Shown here piece after piece: positions 15,014 to 24,848 of a stretch of DNA of 24,878 nucleotides; the first letter of the stretch is position 1, and every line of letters starts with the position of its first letter. The DNA comes from JAPLGE01 sp964355545. Its GTDB lineage: Bacteria > Bipolaricaulota > Bipolaricaulia > UBA7950 > UBA9294. The stretch lies in assembly GCA_964355545.1 (NCBI GenBank), contig CAYHEK010000013.1:1-24878 (forward strand), read 5' to 3'. The notes below the pieces were generated by a model. That model had not been told where the DNA came from and did not search any database. It worked only from the letters and a program-made list of their open reading frames with translations. A program made the translations under genes and the position numbers.

Positions 15014-15474
15014 GATGGGAGAAAGTCCCCCAGCCGCCGCCTCTCCTCGCGAGAACCGCGGCAGGTGTGGTTGGGATCCTCGTTCAAGTCCACTCCGCAC
15101 ACAGGGCAGAGGCCACGACACCCGGGCTGACAGAGGGGGTGTGGGTCGAGCGAAGCGAGGACGACCGCGAGGACTTGCGGAACGAGATCGACGGAAGAAC
15201 TCTCAGCGAGGATCTCGAACTCGAAGGATTCCGCCCGGTCGATCCCCACTCGGATCGGCGAAAGACAGCGACCACACGGCCGCTCAACCTCGGCCTGGAT
15301 CCGCGCCTGGACGTACAGAGTGCCCAGCTGGGCGAACGCCTCTCCCGCAACGTGGATTCCGCCGCAAAAGCACACCCCCGCGGGGAGGGGTTCCCCGCCC
15401 TCGACCGACAAAGACACGTCGAGCGGAAACCTCTTCCCCGGGTTCTCGAGGAAACGGGTTACGTCAAGCCGCAT
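15010..15474 (-). CDS. DUF177 (YceD-like) family protein
   Basis: A 154-residue member of the DUF177/YceD family, which is linked in E. coli and plants to 23S rRNA accumulation. It shows the diagnostic C-terminal cysteine cluster PLCQPGCRGLCPVCGVDLN (C115, C119, C123, C126), followed by NHTC, plus an internal CGRC (C67, C70); these probably bind zinc. The ATG at 15474 has GAAGAG upstream and overlaps the end of folP by 11 nt. The much longer frame to 15786 is antisense-like low-complexity sequence within folP. In most genomes the gene precedes rpmF (L32), which is missing here; ruvC follows instead. Confidence 0.9.
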   Translation of the reverse strand: MRLDVTRFLENPGKRFPLDVSLSVEGGEPLPAGVCFCGGIHVAGEAFAQLGTLYVQARIQAEVERPCGRCLSPIRVGIDRAESFEFEILAESSSVDLVPQVLAVVLASLDPHPLCQPGCRGLCPVCGVDLNEDPNHTCRGSREERRRLGDFLPS

Positions 15475-16297
15475 CTCTTCGCAGACGGCGCGCGACGTCG
15501 GCCGTCCGTCGTCCCTCCTTGACGTCGTGGACGCGGATCGCGTCCGCGCCATAGGCCACCGCCACCGCGTTCGCGGCGATCGTCCCTTCCAGCCGCTCCT
15601 CCGGGGCGAGGTCGAGGATCTCACCGAGGAACCTCTTGCGCGACACCCCGACGAGGAGCGGCGCACCGAGTGTCGTGAAGCGCGAGAGGTTCCGCAGGAT
15701 CTCGAGGTTGTGCTCGAGACGCTTCCCGAACCCGATCCCCGGGTCGACGAAGATCCGCTCCCGCGCGATCCCGGAGCGGACCGCAAACTCGATCCGCTCG
15801 GCGAGAAAGTCTCGGATCTCCCCCACCGGGTCGGTGTAGCTCGGGGAGAGCTGCATGGTCCTGGGCTCGCCCTGCATGTGCATCAGGATGACGAACGAAC
15901 CGCTCGCCGCCACGACCTGGGCGAGAGCGGGGTCAAACCGCAACGCGCTTATGTCATTCACGATCGAGGCCCCGCGGGCGATCGCCTCCCGCGCCACCGC
16001 AGCCTTCGTCGTGTCCACAGAGAGAGGGATCTCGGAGCGCTTACGGATCCCCTCGATCACCGGCACCACCCGCTCGAGCTCCTCCTCCAGGGAAACCGGC
16101 GTCGCGCCTGGCCGACTCGACTCCCCTCCGACATCGATGACGTCTGCGCCTTCTTCGACCATCTCGAGGCCGCCCTCGACCGCGGAAGCCGCGGAGGCGT
16201 GCTTCCCGCCATCGTAGAACGAGTCCAAAGTGACGTTGAGGGCCCCCATCACGAGGACCCGATCTCGCCTCCTCACCCACTCAAGCAACTGCTCCAT
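15464..16297 (-). CDS. folP: Dihydropteroate synthase
   Basis: Condenses p-aminobenzoate with dihydropterin pyrophosphate in folate synthesis. The 277-residue TIM-barrel protein shows the family's ordered motifs: MGALNVTLDSFYDGG (the usual form is NVTPDSFSDGG), DVGGESSRPGA, SVDTTKAAVA, IVNDISAL, LMHMQG, VDPGIGFGK, GVSRKRF and RVHDV. The Pro to Leu change at residue 24 lies in the flexible substrate loop. The ATG at 16297 is preferred over the upstream start at 16354, since the promoter's -10 box lies between them. It heads the block folP-DUF177-ruvC-polA, in which each gene overlaps the next. Confidence 0.96.
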   Translation of the reverse strand: MEQLLEWVRRRDRVLVMGALNVTLDSFYDGGKHASAASAVEGGLEMVEEGADVIDVGGESSRPGATPVSLEEELERVVPVIEGIRKRSEIPLSVDTTKAAVAREAIARGASIVNDISALRFDPALAQVVAASGSFVILMHMQGEPRTMQLSPSYTDPVGEIRDFLAERIEFAVRSGIARERIFVDPGIGFGKRLEHNLEILRNLSRFTTLGAPLLVGVSRKRFLGEILDLAPEERLEGTIAANAVAVAYGADAIRVHDVKEGRRTADVARRLRRDAA

Positions 16298-16310
16298 CGG
16301 CCAGGACGCA

Positions 16311-16339
16311 AGTATACCACAGGGCAAAGAGCGGTGAAG
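16311..16339 (-). promoter_or_regulatory. Promoter of the folP block
   Basis: The minus strand carries TATACT (16316-16311), with a weak -35 (TTCACC at 16338-16333 with a 16-bp spacer, or CTTCAC with 17). Only 13 bases separate the -10 box from the ATG at 16297, so the leader would be about 6-7 nt with no Shine-Dalgarno. It is divergent from the rplI promoter. Confidence 0.5.
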
Positions 16340-16342
16340 CGT

Positions 16343-16371
16343 TTGACGCCGCACCAGGTGGCCACTACAAT
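16343..16371 (+). promoter_or_regulatory. Promoter of rplI-phosphodiester glycosidase-murJ
   Basis: TTGACG (16343-16348), a 17-bp spacer and TACAAT (16366-16371). The start is expected near 16378, giving a leader of about 15 nt that contains GAGGGG. Both boxes and the spacing are identical to those of the ftsH promoter. Confidence 0.75.
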
Positions 16372-16392
16372 CCCCCTGTCTAAAGAGGGGTG

Positions 16393-16863
16393 ATGAAGAT
16401 CGTTAAGGTCCTTCTGAGAAAGACGATTGATTCCCTGGGGCGGGGCGGCGAGGTGGTCGACGTCGCCGAGGGGTATGCGCGGAACTACCTCTTCCCGCGT
16501 AAACTGGCCACGGAACCAACGCCGCACAACATCGCCCAGTACACCAAACGCACGGCGACGCAGGAAGCGGAGGTTGAGGAGCGTCGAGCGAAGGCGATCG
16601 CGCTGCGCGACCGGCTCGCGGATCGAACGCTCGTCTTCGTCCGCAAAGCCCACGATGACAACCGGCTGTACGGCTCCGTCCGGCCGGAGGAGATCCTCTC
16701 TCGCGTCGAGGAGGAGCTGGGCACTGCGATCGAGTCCGCGCGGGTCGAACTAGAACGCCCCATCGAGACCCTCGGCCCGCACGCCGTGACCATCACCCTG
16801 TACAAGGACATCGCGGTCGAGGTCCGTGTGCGCGTCGATAAGGAGGGTTACGAGGAGGCCTAA
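16393..16863 (+). CDS. rplI: 50S ribosomal protein L9
   Basis: Binds 23S rRNA near the L1 stalk and helps maintain reading frame. The 156-residue protein has the N-terminal L9 domain (MKIVKVLLRKTIDSLGRGG, VVDVAEGYARNYLFPRKLA), the long connecting helix (about 45-80, charged), and the C-terminal domain (LYGSVRPEEI, HAVTITLYKDIAVEVRVRV). ATG at 16393 is favoured by GAGG just upstream; a GTG one codon earlier is possible. L9 is usually with rpsF-ssb-rpsR or dnaB; here it instead leads an envelope operon. Confidence 0.96.
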   Translation: MKIVKVLLRKTIDSLGRGGEVVDVAEGYARNYLFPRKLATEPTPHNIAQYTKRTATQEAEVEERRAKAIALRDRLADRTLVFVRKAHDDNRLYGSVRPEEILSRVEEELGTAIESARVELERPIETLGPHAVTITLYKDIAVEVRVRVDKEGYEEA

Positions 16864-16869
16864 CCCACG

Positions 16870-18576
16870 ATGAAGGGCGGGTGGTGGGGAGGGGTGATTG
16901 GGGCCTGCCTCGTCGCCGTCGCGTCCGTTGCGAGCGGAGGCCAGGTTTCTCTTTTCGTCGACGGCGAGGCGGTCCTCCTCGCCCATCCGACCCTGTGGAA
17001 GGACGGCCAACTCCTTGTCCCCCTCTGTGAGTTTGGCCTGTGGCTCGGCGCGGAGATAGCGACCGTCCCCGAGGAGGGATCGATCGGCGTCCGCTGGGCC
17101 ACGGGAAGGGAATCCTTCTCTTTGGACCACTTCCCGGTTTACGGTGGGCTCACCTACGCCCGGCTCGACGAGTTGGTGAAACTCGTCGGGGCCGAGATTC
17201 ACACGCTCGGCGACGCGATCTACGTCGAGGCGAGGCCCGTGCTTCTCACGTCGTTCGAGGCGAGCGCAGACCGGGTCAGCGTGCGTTTCGACGCGTTCGT
17301 GCCCTACGAGGCGATCGAAACCGGCCCAGGGGTGATTCGCCTTCGTTTCTACCGCTCGTCCCTTGCCACCCCCGGTGGCAAGAGGGACTTCTCGGACGGC
17401 CCGATCGCGTCGGCCGAACTCTCCGCGCCGACCCGAAGGACCGTTGACCTCTCGGTCTCGTTCACCCCGGAGTCCCTTCCCGAGACCAAGCGTTTCGAGG
17501 TGCCGGGCTTCTACTCCGTCTCCCTCTCCTTCGACCAGCGACCACTGACCGAGAGAGAGGAGGAGATCCTCCCTGGCGTCACCTACCACGAGATCAAGAC
17601 CGACCTCGGCAAGGGGTCGGTGAGGGTCAAGTACCTCTACATCGAGGACTGGCGCGCGCGCTACCGGCTCACCCCCGCGATCCCCGCGGACGGGATCGGC
17701 CGACTCGCCTCCCTCAAGAAGATGGCGCAAGAACACGGGGCGGTCGCGGGGATCAACGCCAACTTCTTCGACCCGACGACCAATAAACCGATCGGCCTTC
17801 TCATCCTCGATGGGGAGGTCTTGAGCTCAAACTACGAGCGCCGAGCGGCCCTGGGGATCGACCTCTTCGGCCGACTCGACTTCTTCCGTCCCACGGTCTC
17901 TCTCTATCTCCGCACGGACGAGGAGAAGGTCTCAATCGACGACGTGAACCGGCCGATCAAAGCAAACGAACTCGTCGCCTATAGCGCAGGGTACGCGGGG
18001 GCGATCGCCAAGAGCAGCGCCGCTCCCTTTCGCGTGATCAAGGTCCGCTCCAACCGTGTCACCGCCGTTCTCGACGGTCTGTACGTCGCCGAGGATCGCT
18101 CAGCAACCCTCCTTGTGGCGAGCGGAGCGGCCCGCTCGCGCCTTTCCGGGTTGAGGGTTGGGGACGCGGTGAACCTTGAGTACACGCTCGACGAAGGGGA
18201 CCTCCTCATCACCGATGTGACAAGCGCCGGGCCGCTCCTCATTCGTGGCGGGGAGGACGTCCTCGACCCGGCGGGGGAGGGATTCCGCGTCGACTCCTAC
18301 CTCGTCCAGGGGCTCGCCGCGCGCAGCGTCCTCGCCACGGACTGGTACGGCGGGCTCATCCTCCTCGCGGTAGTGGATAGCCAGGGAAGCGTCGGCGCGG
18401 ACTTCGCGGATCTCGTGACCCTTCTCCACGGTCTTCCTACGAAGGTACGGGACGCGATCGCCTTCGACGGCGGTCACTCAAGCTCGCTCGTGTTCAAAGA
18501 CGGGACGACCTATCGGCAGGTGTCGAGCGGGGGAGACGTCGCGGTCGGGCTCCTCCTTGTTCCGGCCGGTCGATGA
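16870..18576 (+). CDS. Exported phosphodiester glycosidase (NAGPA-like) family protein
   Basis: A 568-residue secreted or envelope protein with a signal peptide (residues 1-24, WWGGVIGACLVAVASVASG). Residues about 26-120 resemble the copper amine oxidase N-terminal-like/stalk domain (SLFVDGEAVLLAH, LLVPLCEFGLWLGAEI). Residues about 130-230 look AMIN-like, a fold that can bind peptidoglycan. The catalytic region matches the phosphodiester glycosidase family related to NAGPA and Bacillus YomE (GAVAGINANFFDPTTNKPIG, IAFDGGHSSSLVFKDG). Family members hydrolyse GlcNAc-1-phosphodiesters; the substrate here is unknown. It follows rplI by 6 nt and overlaps murJ by 4 nt (ATGA), which supports a role in cell-wall or surface-polymer metabolism. 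Confidence 0.88.
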   Translation: MKGGWWGGVIGACLVAVASVASGGQVSLFVDGEAVLLAHPTLWKDGQLLVPLCEFGLWLGAEIATVPEEGSIGVRWATGRESFSLDHFPVYGGLTYARLDELVKLVGAEIHTLGDAIYVEARPVLLTSFEASADRVSVRFDAFVPYEAIETGPGVIRLRFYRSSLATPGGKRDFSDGPIASAELSAPTRRTVDLSVSFTPESLPETKRFEVPGFYSVSLSFDQRPLTEREEEILPGVTYHEIKTDLGKGSVRVKYLYIEDWRARYRLTPAIPADGIGRLASLKKMAQEHGAVAGINANFFDPTTNKPIGLLILDGEVLSSNYERRAALGIDLFGRLDFFRPTVSLYLRTDEEKVSIDDVNRPIKANELVAYSAGYAGAIAKSSAAPFRVIKVRSNRVTAVLDGLYVAEDRSATLLVASGAARSRLSGLRVGDAVNLEYTLDEGDLLITDVTSAGPLLIRGGEDVLDPAGEGFRVDSYLVQGLAARSVLATDWYGGLILLAVVDSQGSVGADFADLVTLLHGLPTKVRDAIAFDGGHSSSLVFKDGTTYRQVSSGGDVAVGLLLVPAGR

Positions 18577-20087
18577 GGCGGCTTGCGCGCGACATCCTGC
18601 TCATGGCCCTCGCCACGGGGATCTCCCGCGTGTTTGGTCTCGTGCGCGAGGCGGCGATCGCCGATCGCTTCGGGACGAGCGGAGCCTACGACGCCTTCCT
18701 CATCGCCTTCTTTCTTCCCCACTTCCTGCGCGAGCTGTTGGCGGAGGGCGCCCTGTCCACGGCGTTCGTCTCCGTGTACACCGAGACGCTCGTGACGGAC
18801 GAGGACTCAAATCAGCTCGCGAGCAACCTCCTCTCCATCCTTCTCATCCTCTTTCCGATCGTCGTCCTCGCTGGCGTCTTCCTCGCCCCTCACTACCTTC
18901 CCTTCCTGGCGAGCGGCTTCTCCCAAGAGAAACTCGCCCTCTCCGTTCACCTTGCCCAGGTCCTCTTTCCCTTCATCGCCCTCGTCGGTTTCGCCGCGGT
19001 CTTCATGGGGATCCTGAACGCGCACCACCGCTTCTTCATCCCCTCGCTCGCGCCGGTCCTCGTGAACCTGGGGATGATCGCCGGGGCCCTCTTCCTCGGC
19101 CGTGGGGTCCTCGCCCAGCCGATCTACGGGCTGGCCGCGGGAGCCCTGCTCGGCGGAGCCGCGGAACTCGTGCTGCAGGCTCCCTCCCTCTACCGGGCCG
19201 GGTTTCGCTTCCGCTTCACCCTCCGCCCTCTCCATCCCGGGATCCGCCGGATGGGGAGGCTGATGGCGCCCGCCGTCCTTGGCCTCGCCGTGACCGAGGT
19301 CAACCTCCTCGTGGACAACAAGTTCGCCTCGTACCTCGGCGACGGGGGAATCTCCTCGTTGCAGTACGCGATGCGCCTGTTTTCGCTCCCGCTGGGGATA
19401 TTCGGCGTGAGCATCGGAACGGCCCTCCTGCCCCGCTTCTCCGCGAACCTGGCTCGCAACGAGACCGAGCGGTTCGCAAGCCAACTGCGAAGCGGTGTGG
19501 CCCTGACCGCGCTCGTCCTTCTCCCGGCGATCGCCGGCCTGTGCGCCATCGGCCCGGCTACCGTCCGGCTCCTGTTCGAGCACGGGAGCTTCTCCGCCGC
19601 CTCCACCCTCCGGACCGCGTACGCCCTCTCCTTTTACCTCGTCGGACTCCTGCCGTATGGGCTCGTCTACCTGTTCACGCGCGCCTTCTACGCCATGGGA
19701 CGGACGGCGGTTCCCCTGGTGGCCTCTGCCGCCTCGATGATGGCGAACGCGGTCCTCGACTATCTCCTCGTCGGGCCGATGCGCGAGGGGGGGCTCGCCC
19801 TCGCGACCTCGATCGCCGGGGTCTTGGAGGTCGCGGTCCTCGCCGTCTTCCTGTGGCGGGCCATGCGTCCGGACCGCGTGCTCTTCCAAGAGCTCGCGAA
19901 GGTCGCGCTGGGAACCGGCCTTGTCTTCCTCTCCGCCTGGGGAATTGGAAGGGCGATCGGAGGGGCGTCCCGCCTTCTCGAAGTCGCCCTGCCTGCCCTG
20001 GTCGGAATGGGGGTCTACGCGCTCTATGCCCGAGCGAGTGGCCTGTGGGACCTCGTCAGGGAGCGTGGCGAAGGTCGCTCGGAGTAA
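18573..20087 (+). CDS. murJ: Lipid II flippase MurJ
   Basis: Transports lipid-linked peptidoglycan precursor across the cytoplasmic membrane (MOP superfamily). At 504 residues with about 13-14 hydrophobic helices it is typical. Signatures are the N-terminal ATGISRVFGLVREAAIADRFG, written here as the family's TxxSRxxGxxR pattern, the segment AFLIAFFLPHFLRELLAEGALSTAFV (residues about 40-66), and LRTAYALSFYLVGLLPYG. The ATG overlaps the glycosidase stop by 4 nt and no independent promoter is visible. The last 32 nt overlap, tail to tail, the Cys-rich protein gene on the other strand. Confidence 0.96.
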   Translation: MRRLARDILLMALATGISRVFGLVREAAIADRFGTSGAYDAFLIAFFLPHFLRELLAEGALSTAFVSVYTETLVTDEDSNQLASNLLSILLILFPIVVLAGVFLAPHYLPFLASGFSQEKLALSVHLAQVLFPFIALVGFAAVFMGILNAHHRFFIPSLAPVLVNLGMIAGALFLGRGVLAQPIYGLAAGALLGGAAELVLQAPSLYRAGFRFRFTLRPLHPGIRRMGRLMAPAVLGLAVTEVNLLVDNKFASYLGDGGISSLQYAMRLFSLPLGIFGVSIGTALLPRFSANLARNETERFASQLRSGVALTALVLLPAIAGLCAIGPATVRLLFEHGSFSAASTLRTAYALSFYLVGLLPYGLVYLFTRAFYAMGRTAVPLVASAASMMANAVLDYLLVGPMREGGLALATSIAGVLEVAVLAVFLWRAMRPDRVLFQELAKVALGTGLVFLSAWGIGRAIGGASRLLEVALPALVGMGVYALYARASGLWDLVRERGEGRSE

Positions 20088-20685
20088 TGATAAGGCCCGT
20101 CCGCTCCTCTGCCTTCTTGGGTTCCTCGCGCAGGAACCTGGCGAGGTGAGCAAAGAGCCCTTGCAGGAACCCACGCGGCGCCTCCGGATCGCGGAGGAGG
20201 TCGACCAGTTTTCCAAGGCGGGTGAGCCCCTCCTTCACCTGCTCGCGAGAGAGGTCCCCCTCCTCAAGCGGGGTCCTCAATTCGTCCCACAGAAGGCGCG
20301 CGAAGGGCGAGAAGGGACGGCTGACGAGCTCGATCGGACCGAGACGTGGGAGGACCTCGCCGATCGCCCCGGCCACGTCGGCGTCCGTGGCCCCCGGCAT
20401 CCGGTCGGCGACCCGTTTCAGGAGGTACTCGAGCTCAAGCACGACCTCAAGGTCGCCCTCCCGCTCCCGGAGGTCGGCGTTCGTCTTCGCCCAAGCCTCG
20501 CGATAGCGAGCCCCCTGCTTTTCGCGCTGGAACCCCTCGTGCGCCCCTAAGTGCAGGCAGTCGGCCGGGCAGGCTACGCGGACGAGGCGGTCCTCCCCGC
20601 AACAGCGGCTGCAGATCGAAGCGGAAAGGGCGCGACAGGCGCGAGCCCCTCGACGCTTCCTACAGCGGACACAGACCTGGGGCAT
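20056..20685 (-). CDS. Cys-rich zinc-ribbon-like protein of unknown function
   Basis: A 209-residue cytoplasmic protein. The first 45 residues contain a dense Cys/His cluster (C5, C8, C17, C25, C28, C29, C39, C43, H45: CVRCRKRRGARAC ... CSRCCGEDR ... CPADCLH) that could bind one or two zinc ions, B-box-like. The rest is mostly helical and charged (REREGDLEVVLELEYLL, LSREQVKEGLTRLGKLVDLLRD), without motifs I recognise. The start ATG lies 3 nt after the DUF59 stop, so the two are an operon. The 3' end overlaps murJ by 32 nt. Partnership with Fe-S maturation is possible from context only. Confidence 0.8.
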   Translation of the reverse strand: MPQVCVRCRKRRGARACRALSASICSRCCGEDRLVRVACPADCLHLGAHEGFQREKQGARYREAWAKTNADLREREGDLEVVLELEYLLKRVADRMPGATDADVAGAIGEVLPRLGPIELVSRPFSPFARLLWDELRTPLEEGDLSREQVKEGLTRLGKLVDLLRDPEAPRGFLQGLFAHLARFLREEPKKAEERTGLIITPSDLRHAP

Positions 20686-20688
20686 CTC

Positions 20689-20994
20689 TCAGCGGCCTAA
20701 GCCCAGTTGCGCCCGCGCCCCCTCCGAGAGCCGCTCCGGGCTCCACGGGGGATCCCACACGAGGTTGACCTCCACCTCCGCGCTCGCGAACGCCTCGCGG
20801 AGCGCCTGCTCGACGCTTTCGACCAGCATCCCGGCCATCGGGCAGCCGGGGTTGGTCAGGGTCATGTCCACCCGGATCGCATTCCCGTCGATCTGGACAT
20901 TGTAGATGAGCCCTAGGTCGACCACGCTCACCCCAAGCTCGGGGTCAATGACTCGCTCCAGGGACGCGGTGACCTCGTCCGTCGTGATCTTCAT
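20689..20994 (-). CDS. DUF59/MIP18 family Fe-S cluster assembly protein (PaaD/SufT-like)
   Basis: A 101-residue protein with the DUF59 hallmarks: VIDPELGVSVVDLGLIYNV and the invariant cysteine in LTNPGCPMAGML. Members such as SufT, PaaD and yeast MIP18 aid maturation of Fe-S proteins. The C-terminal VNLVWDPPWSPERLSEGAR is the usual tail of the group. The ATG at 20994 is set by AGGAGG 4 nt upstream; the in-frame extension to 21048 runs through the promoter. It is first in a two-gene operon with the Cys-rich protein. No suf genes are visible, so the client is unknown. Confidence 0.92.
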   Translation of the reverse strand: MKITTDEVTASLERVIDPELGVSVVDLGLIYNVQIDGNAIRVDMTLTNPGCPMAGMLVESVEQALREAFASAEVEVNLVWDPPWSPERLSEGARAQLGLGR

Positions 20995-21018
20995 CCTTCC
21001 TCCTCGAGTGCGGCGCGG

Positions 21019-21048
21019 ATTATAAGCTATAAGCGCAGTCCCACTCAA
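21019..21048 (-). promoter_or_regulatory. Promoter of the DUF59 operon
   Basis: The minus strand carries TTGAGT (21048-21043), an 18-bp spacer and a perfect TATAAT (21024-21019). The start is expected near 21012, so the leader is about 18 nt and contains the Shine-Dalgarno. The -35 box overlaps the final codons of dxr. Confidence 0.7.
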
Positions 21049-22213
21049 AAGGAGAGGCCTCTTGCCATCTTGCGCGCCCAGGCATCGACGGCGAGAACGC
21101 CCCCCAGGGTGACCGGCTCGCCTTCTTCCTCGTCCGCCCAGCGGAGGAGGACCGCCTCCAGGCCGCGGCTGATCGCGGTGAACGGGATTCCTCGCTTCAG
21201 GAATCGTTCGACGAGGACCTCGTCCGCCGCGTTGATCGCCGCGGGCGCCGTCCCGCCTCGCTTCGCCGCCTCAAGGACCACGGCAAAGGCTGGGAAACGA
21301 TCCGGATCGAGCGGTTCAAACGCGATCGGAGGCACCGTTCCCAGATCGAGACGGGGAAGTCCCGTGTCGGCCCGCTCTGGGTAGGTGAGGGCGTACTGGA
21401 TCGGAATCCGCATATCGACGGGAGCGAGCTGCGCCAGGATCGACCCATCGTCGTACTCGACGAGCGAATGGACGAGCGAACCGGGATGGAGGAGAACCTC
21501 AATCCGCTCGTAGGGAAGACTAAAGAGGTAGTGGGCCTCGATCACCTCGAACCCCTTGTTCACCATCGTCGCCGAATCGACGCTGATCCGGGCCCCCATC
21601 GCCCAGCGGGGGTGACGGAGAGCCTCCTCGGGCGATGCCCGATCGAGGTCTTCCTGCGACGCGCGCAGGAACGGGCCTCCCGAGGCGGTGAGGACAAGCC
21701 GCCTCACCGCGGACCGGTCTCCTGCTTGCAGGCACTGGAAGAGAGCACTGTGCTCGCTGTCGATCGGAAGGAGCCTCCCCCCGTGCGCCCGCACCGCCTC
21801 CGTGACCAGTTCTCCGCCGATCACGAGGCTCTCCTTGTTCGCGAGGGCCACGGTGCGGCCGAGGGAGAGCGCTTCGAGAGTGGGGAGGAGCCCGATCGCC
21901 CCGACGAGGGCATTCACGACGAGGTCGACGCCCTCAAGGCGCGCAAGCTCGTTCAAGCCATCCTCCCCGACAAGGACGCGCGTGGCCGGAAAGCGCGCTC
22001 GCAGAACCCTCGCTCCGCCCTCGTCGGCTGCACAGACAGCGTGCGGGGCAAAGCGCTCCACCTGGTCCGTCAAGCGAGCGACGTTCCACCCTGCGGCGAG
22101 GCCGACGACCGAGAGCTTGTAGCCCTTGTTATTGAGCCGCTCCACGACGTCGAGCGTCTGCGTGCCGATCGACCCAGTGGAGCCAAGGAGGACGATGCGT
22201 CGGTCGGGGAGCG

Positions 22214-22217
<4 letters not shown>
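21045..22217 (-). CDS. dxr: 1-deoxy-D-xylulose 5-phosphate reductoisomerase
   Basis: Converts DXP to MEP with NADPH, the committed step of the non-mevalonate isoprenoid pathway. The 390-residue protein is of normal length. It shows the nucleotide-binding LLGSTGSIGTQTLDVV, ALANKESLVIGG, metal and substrate ligands in LPIDSEHSALFQ, TASGGPF, VDSATMVNKGFEVIEAHYLF, and HPGSLVHSLVEY. The start ATG overlaps the ftsH stop by 4 nt. This pairing is less common than dxr with cdsA and rseP, neither of which is present. Confidence 0.97.
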
Positions 22218-24061
<1,844 letters not shown>

Positions 24062-24089
24062 CGTCCACTCCTCAACGTACTCAAGGAGA

Positions 24090-24118
24090 ATTGTAGCACG
24101 GGGCATCGTGCCCGTCAA
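24090..24118 (-). promoter_or_regulatory. Promoter of ftsH-dxr
   Basis: The minus strand carries TTGACG (24118-24113), a 17-bp spacer and TACAAT (24095-24090). The spacer contains GCACG ATGCCC CGTGC, a 5-bp dyad that could be a regulator site or chance. The leader is about 22 nt. Confidence 0.75.
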
Positions 24119-24197
24119 ACAACGTCCAGTACGGTGATTCCTCTTCTGGCGCCTCCCTTTCCAAAAGAGCCAAGATATAGCGGCGAGGCGGAGCGAA

Positions 24198-24848
24198 TCA
24201 CCGTCGCCGCATTCGTCTCCAGATCGGAAGCCCGAGAAAGTGAGTCTCCTCCCCATGAAGGAGCCGGGCGACGTTCCTGCGGTGGGTGAAAAGGAGGAAG
24301 GCAGGGAGAGCGAGCGTGAGGCCAAAGAGGAGCGTGGGGTAGTCTCGCACTCCGTAGCGCTCGAGTAAGGCGATCCCAAGCGGCACGGTGAGCGAGCCGA
24401 GGAGCGAGCCGAGGGAGACGTAGCCGGTGAGGAGCACAACTACCAAGAAGACAAACACGGCCATGCCGACCGGGAGAGGGGCCGTGGCGAGGAGCATCCC
24501 CGCTCCGGTGGCGACCCCCTTCCCTCCGTGGAAACCGATGTAGATAGGGAAGACATGGCCGATCACGGCGGTGACTCCACACAGGACGGCGAGGTCCGCC
24601 GCGGCGAGAGGAAGAGGGCCGAGCGGAAGTCGAGGGACGAGCGCCGCGGCGACCACGCCTTTCCCGAGGTCGATCGCAAGCACCGCCACCCCTGCTCTCC
24701 AGCCGAGGACCCGCCAGGCGTTCGTCGCCCCTGGGTTCTTGCTCCCGTGCTCGCGGATGTCGATCCCCCGCAGGATCCTCCCCGCGAGGATCGCCGTGGG
24801 GAGGGCGCCGATGAGGTAGGCGATCAAGAAGATCCACGCGAGTGCCAT
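24198..24848 (-). CDS. plsY: Acyl-phosphate glycerol-3-phosphate acyltransferase PlsY
   Basis: Integral membrane enzyme transferring acyl groups from acyl-phosphate to glycerol-3-phosphate, the first step of phospholipid synthesis. The 216-residue protein has 5-6 hydrophobic segments and the three conserved motifs: GSKNPGATNAWRVLG, GHVFPIYIGFHGGKGVATGAG (written as the family pattern, residues about 97-117) and HRRNVARLLHGEE. The ATG at 24848 has GGAGG a few bases upstream. Its promoter would lie outside the window. The 80 bp between its stop and the ftsH promoter show no terminator hairpin. Confidence 0.96.
   Translation of the reverse strand: MALAWIFLIAYLIGALPTAILAGRILRGIDIREHGSKNPGATNAWRVLGWRAGVAVLAIDLGKGVVAAALVPRLPLGPLPLAAADLAVLCGVTAVIGHVFPIYIGFHGGKGVATGAGMLLATAPLPVGMAVFVFLVVVLLTGYVSLGSLLGSLTVPLGIALLERYGVRDYPTLLFGLTLALPAFLLFTHRRNVARLLHGEETHFLGLPIWRRMRRR

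Noticed and set aside
18557..20149. 530-codon frame overlapping murJ on the same strand
   Set aside because: Extremely Arg/Pro-rich out-of-frame product; murJ has the MOP-family motifs and membrane helices.
24062..24439. N-terminal extension of 126 codons on FtsH
   Set aside because: It crosses the ftsH promoter and overlaps plsY, and FtsH normally begins just before its first membrane helix, as from the ATG at 24061.
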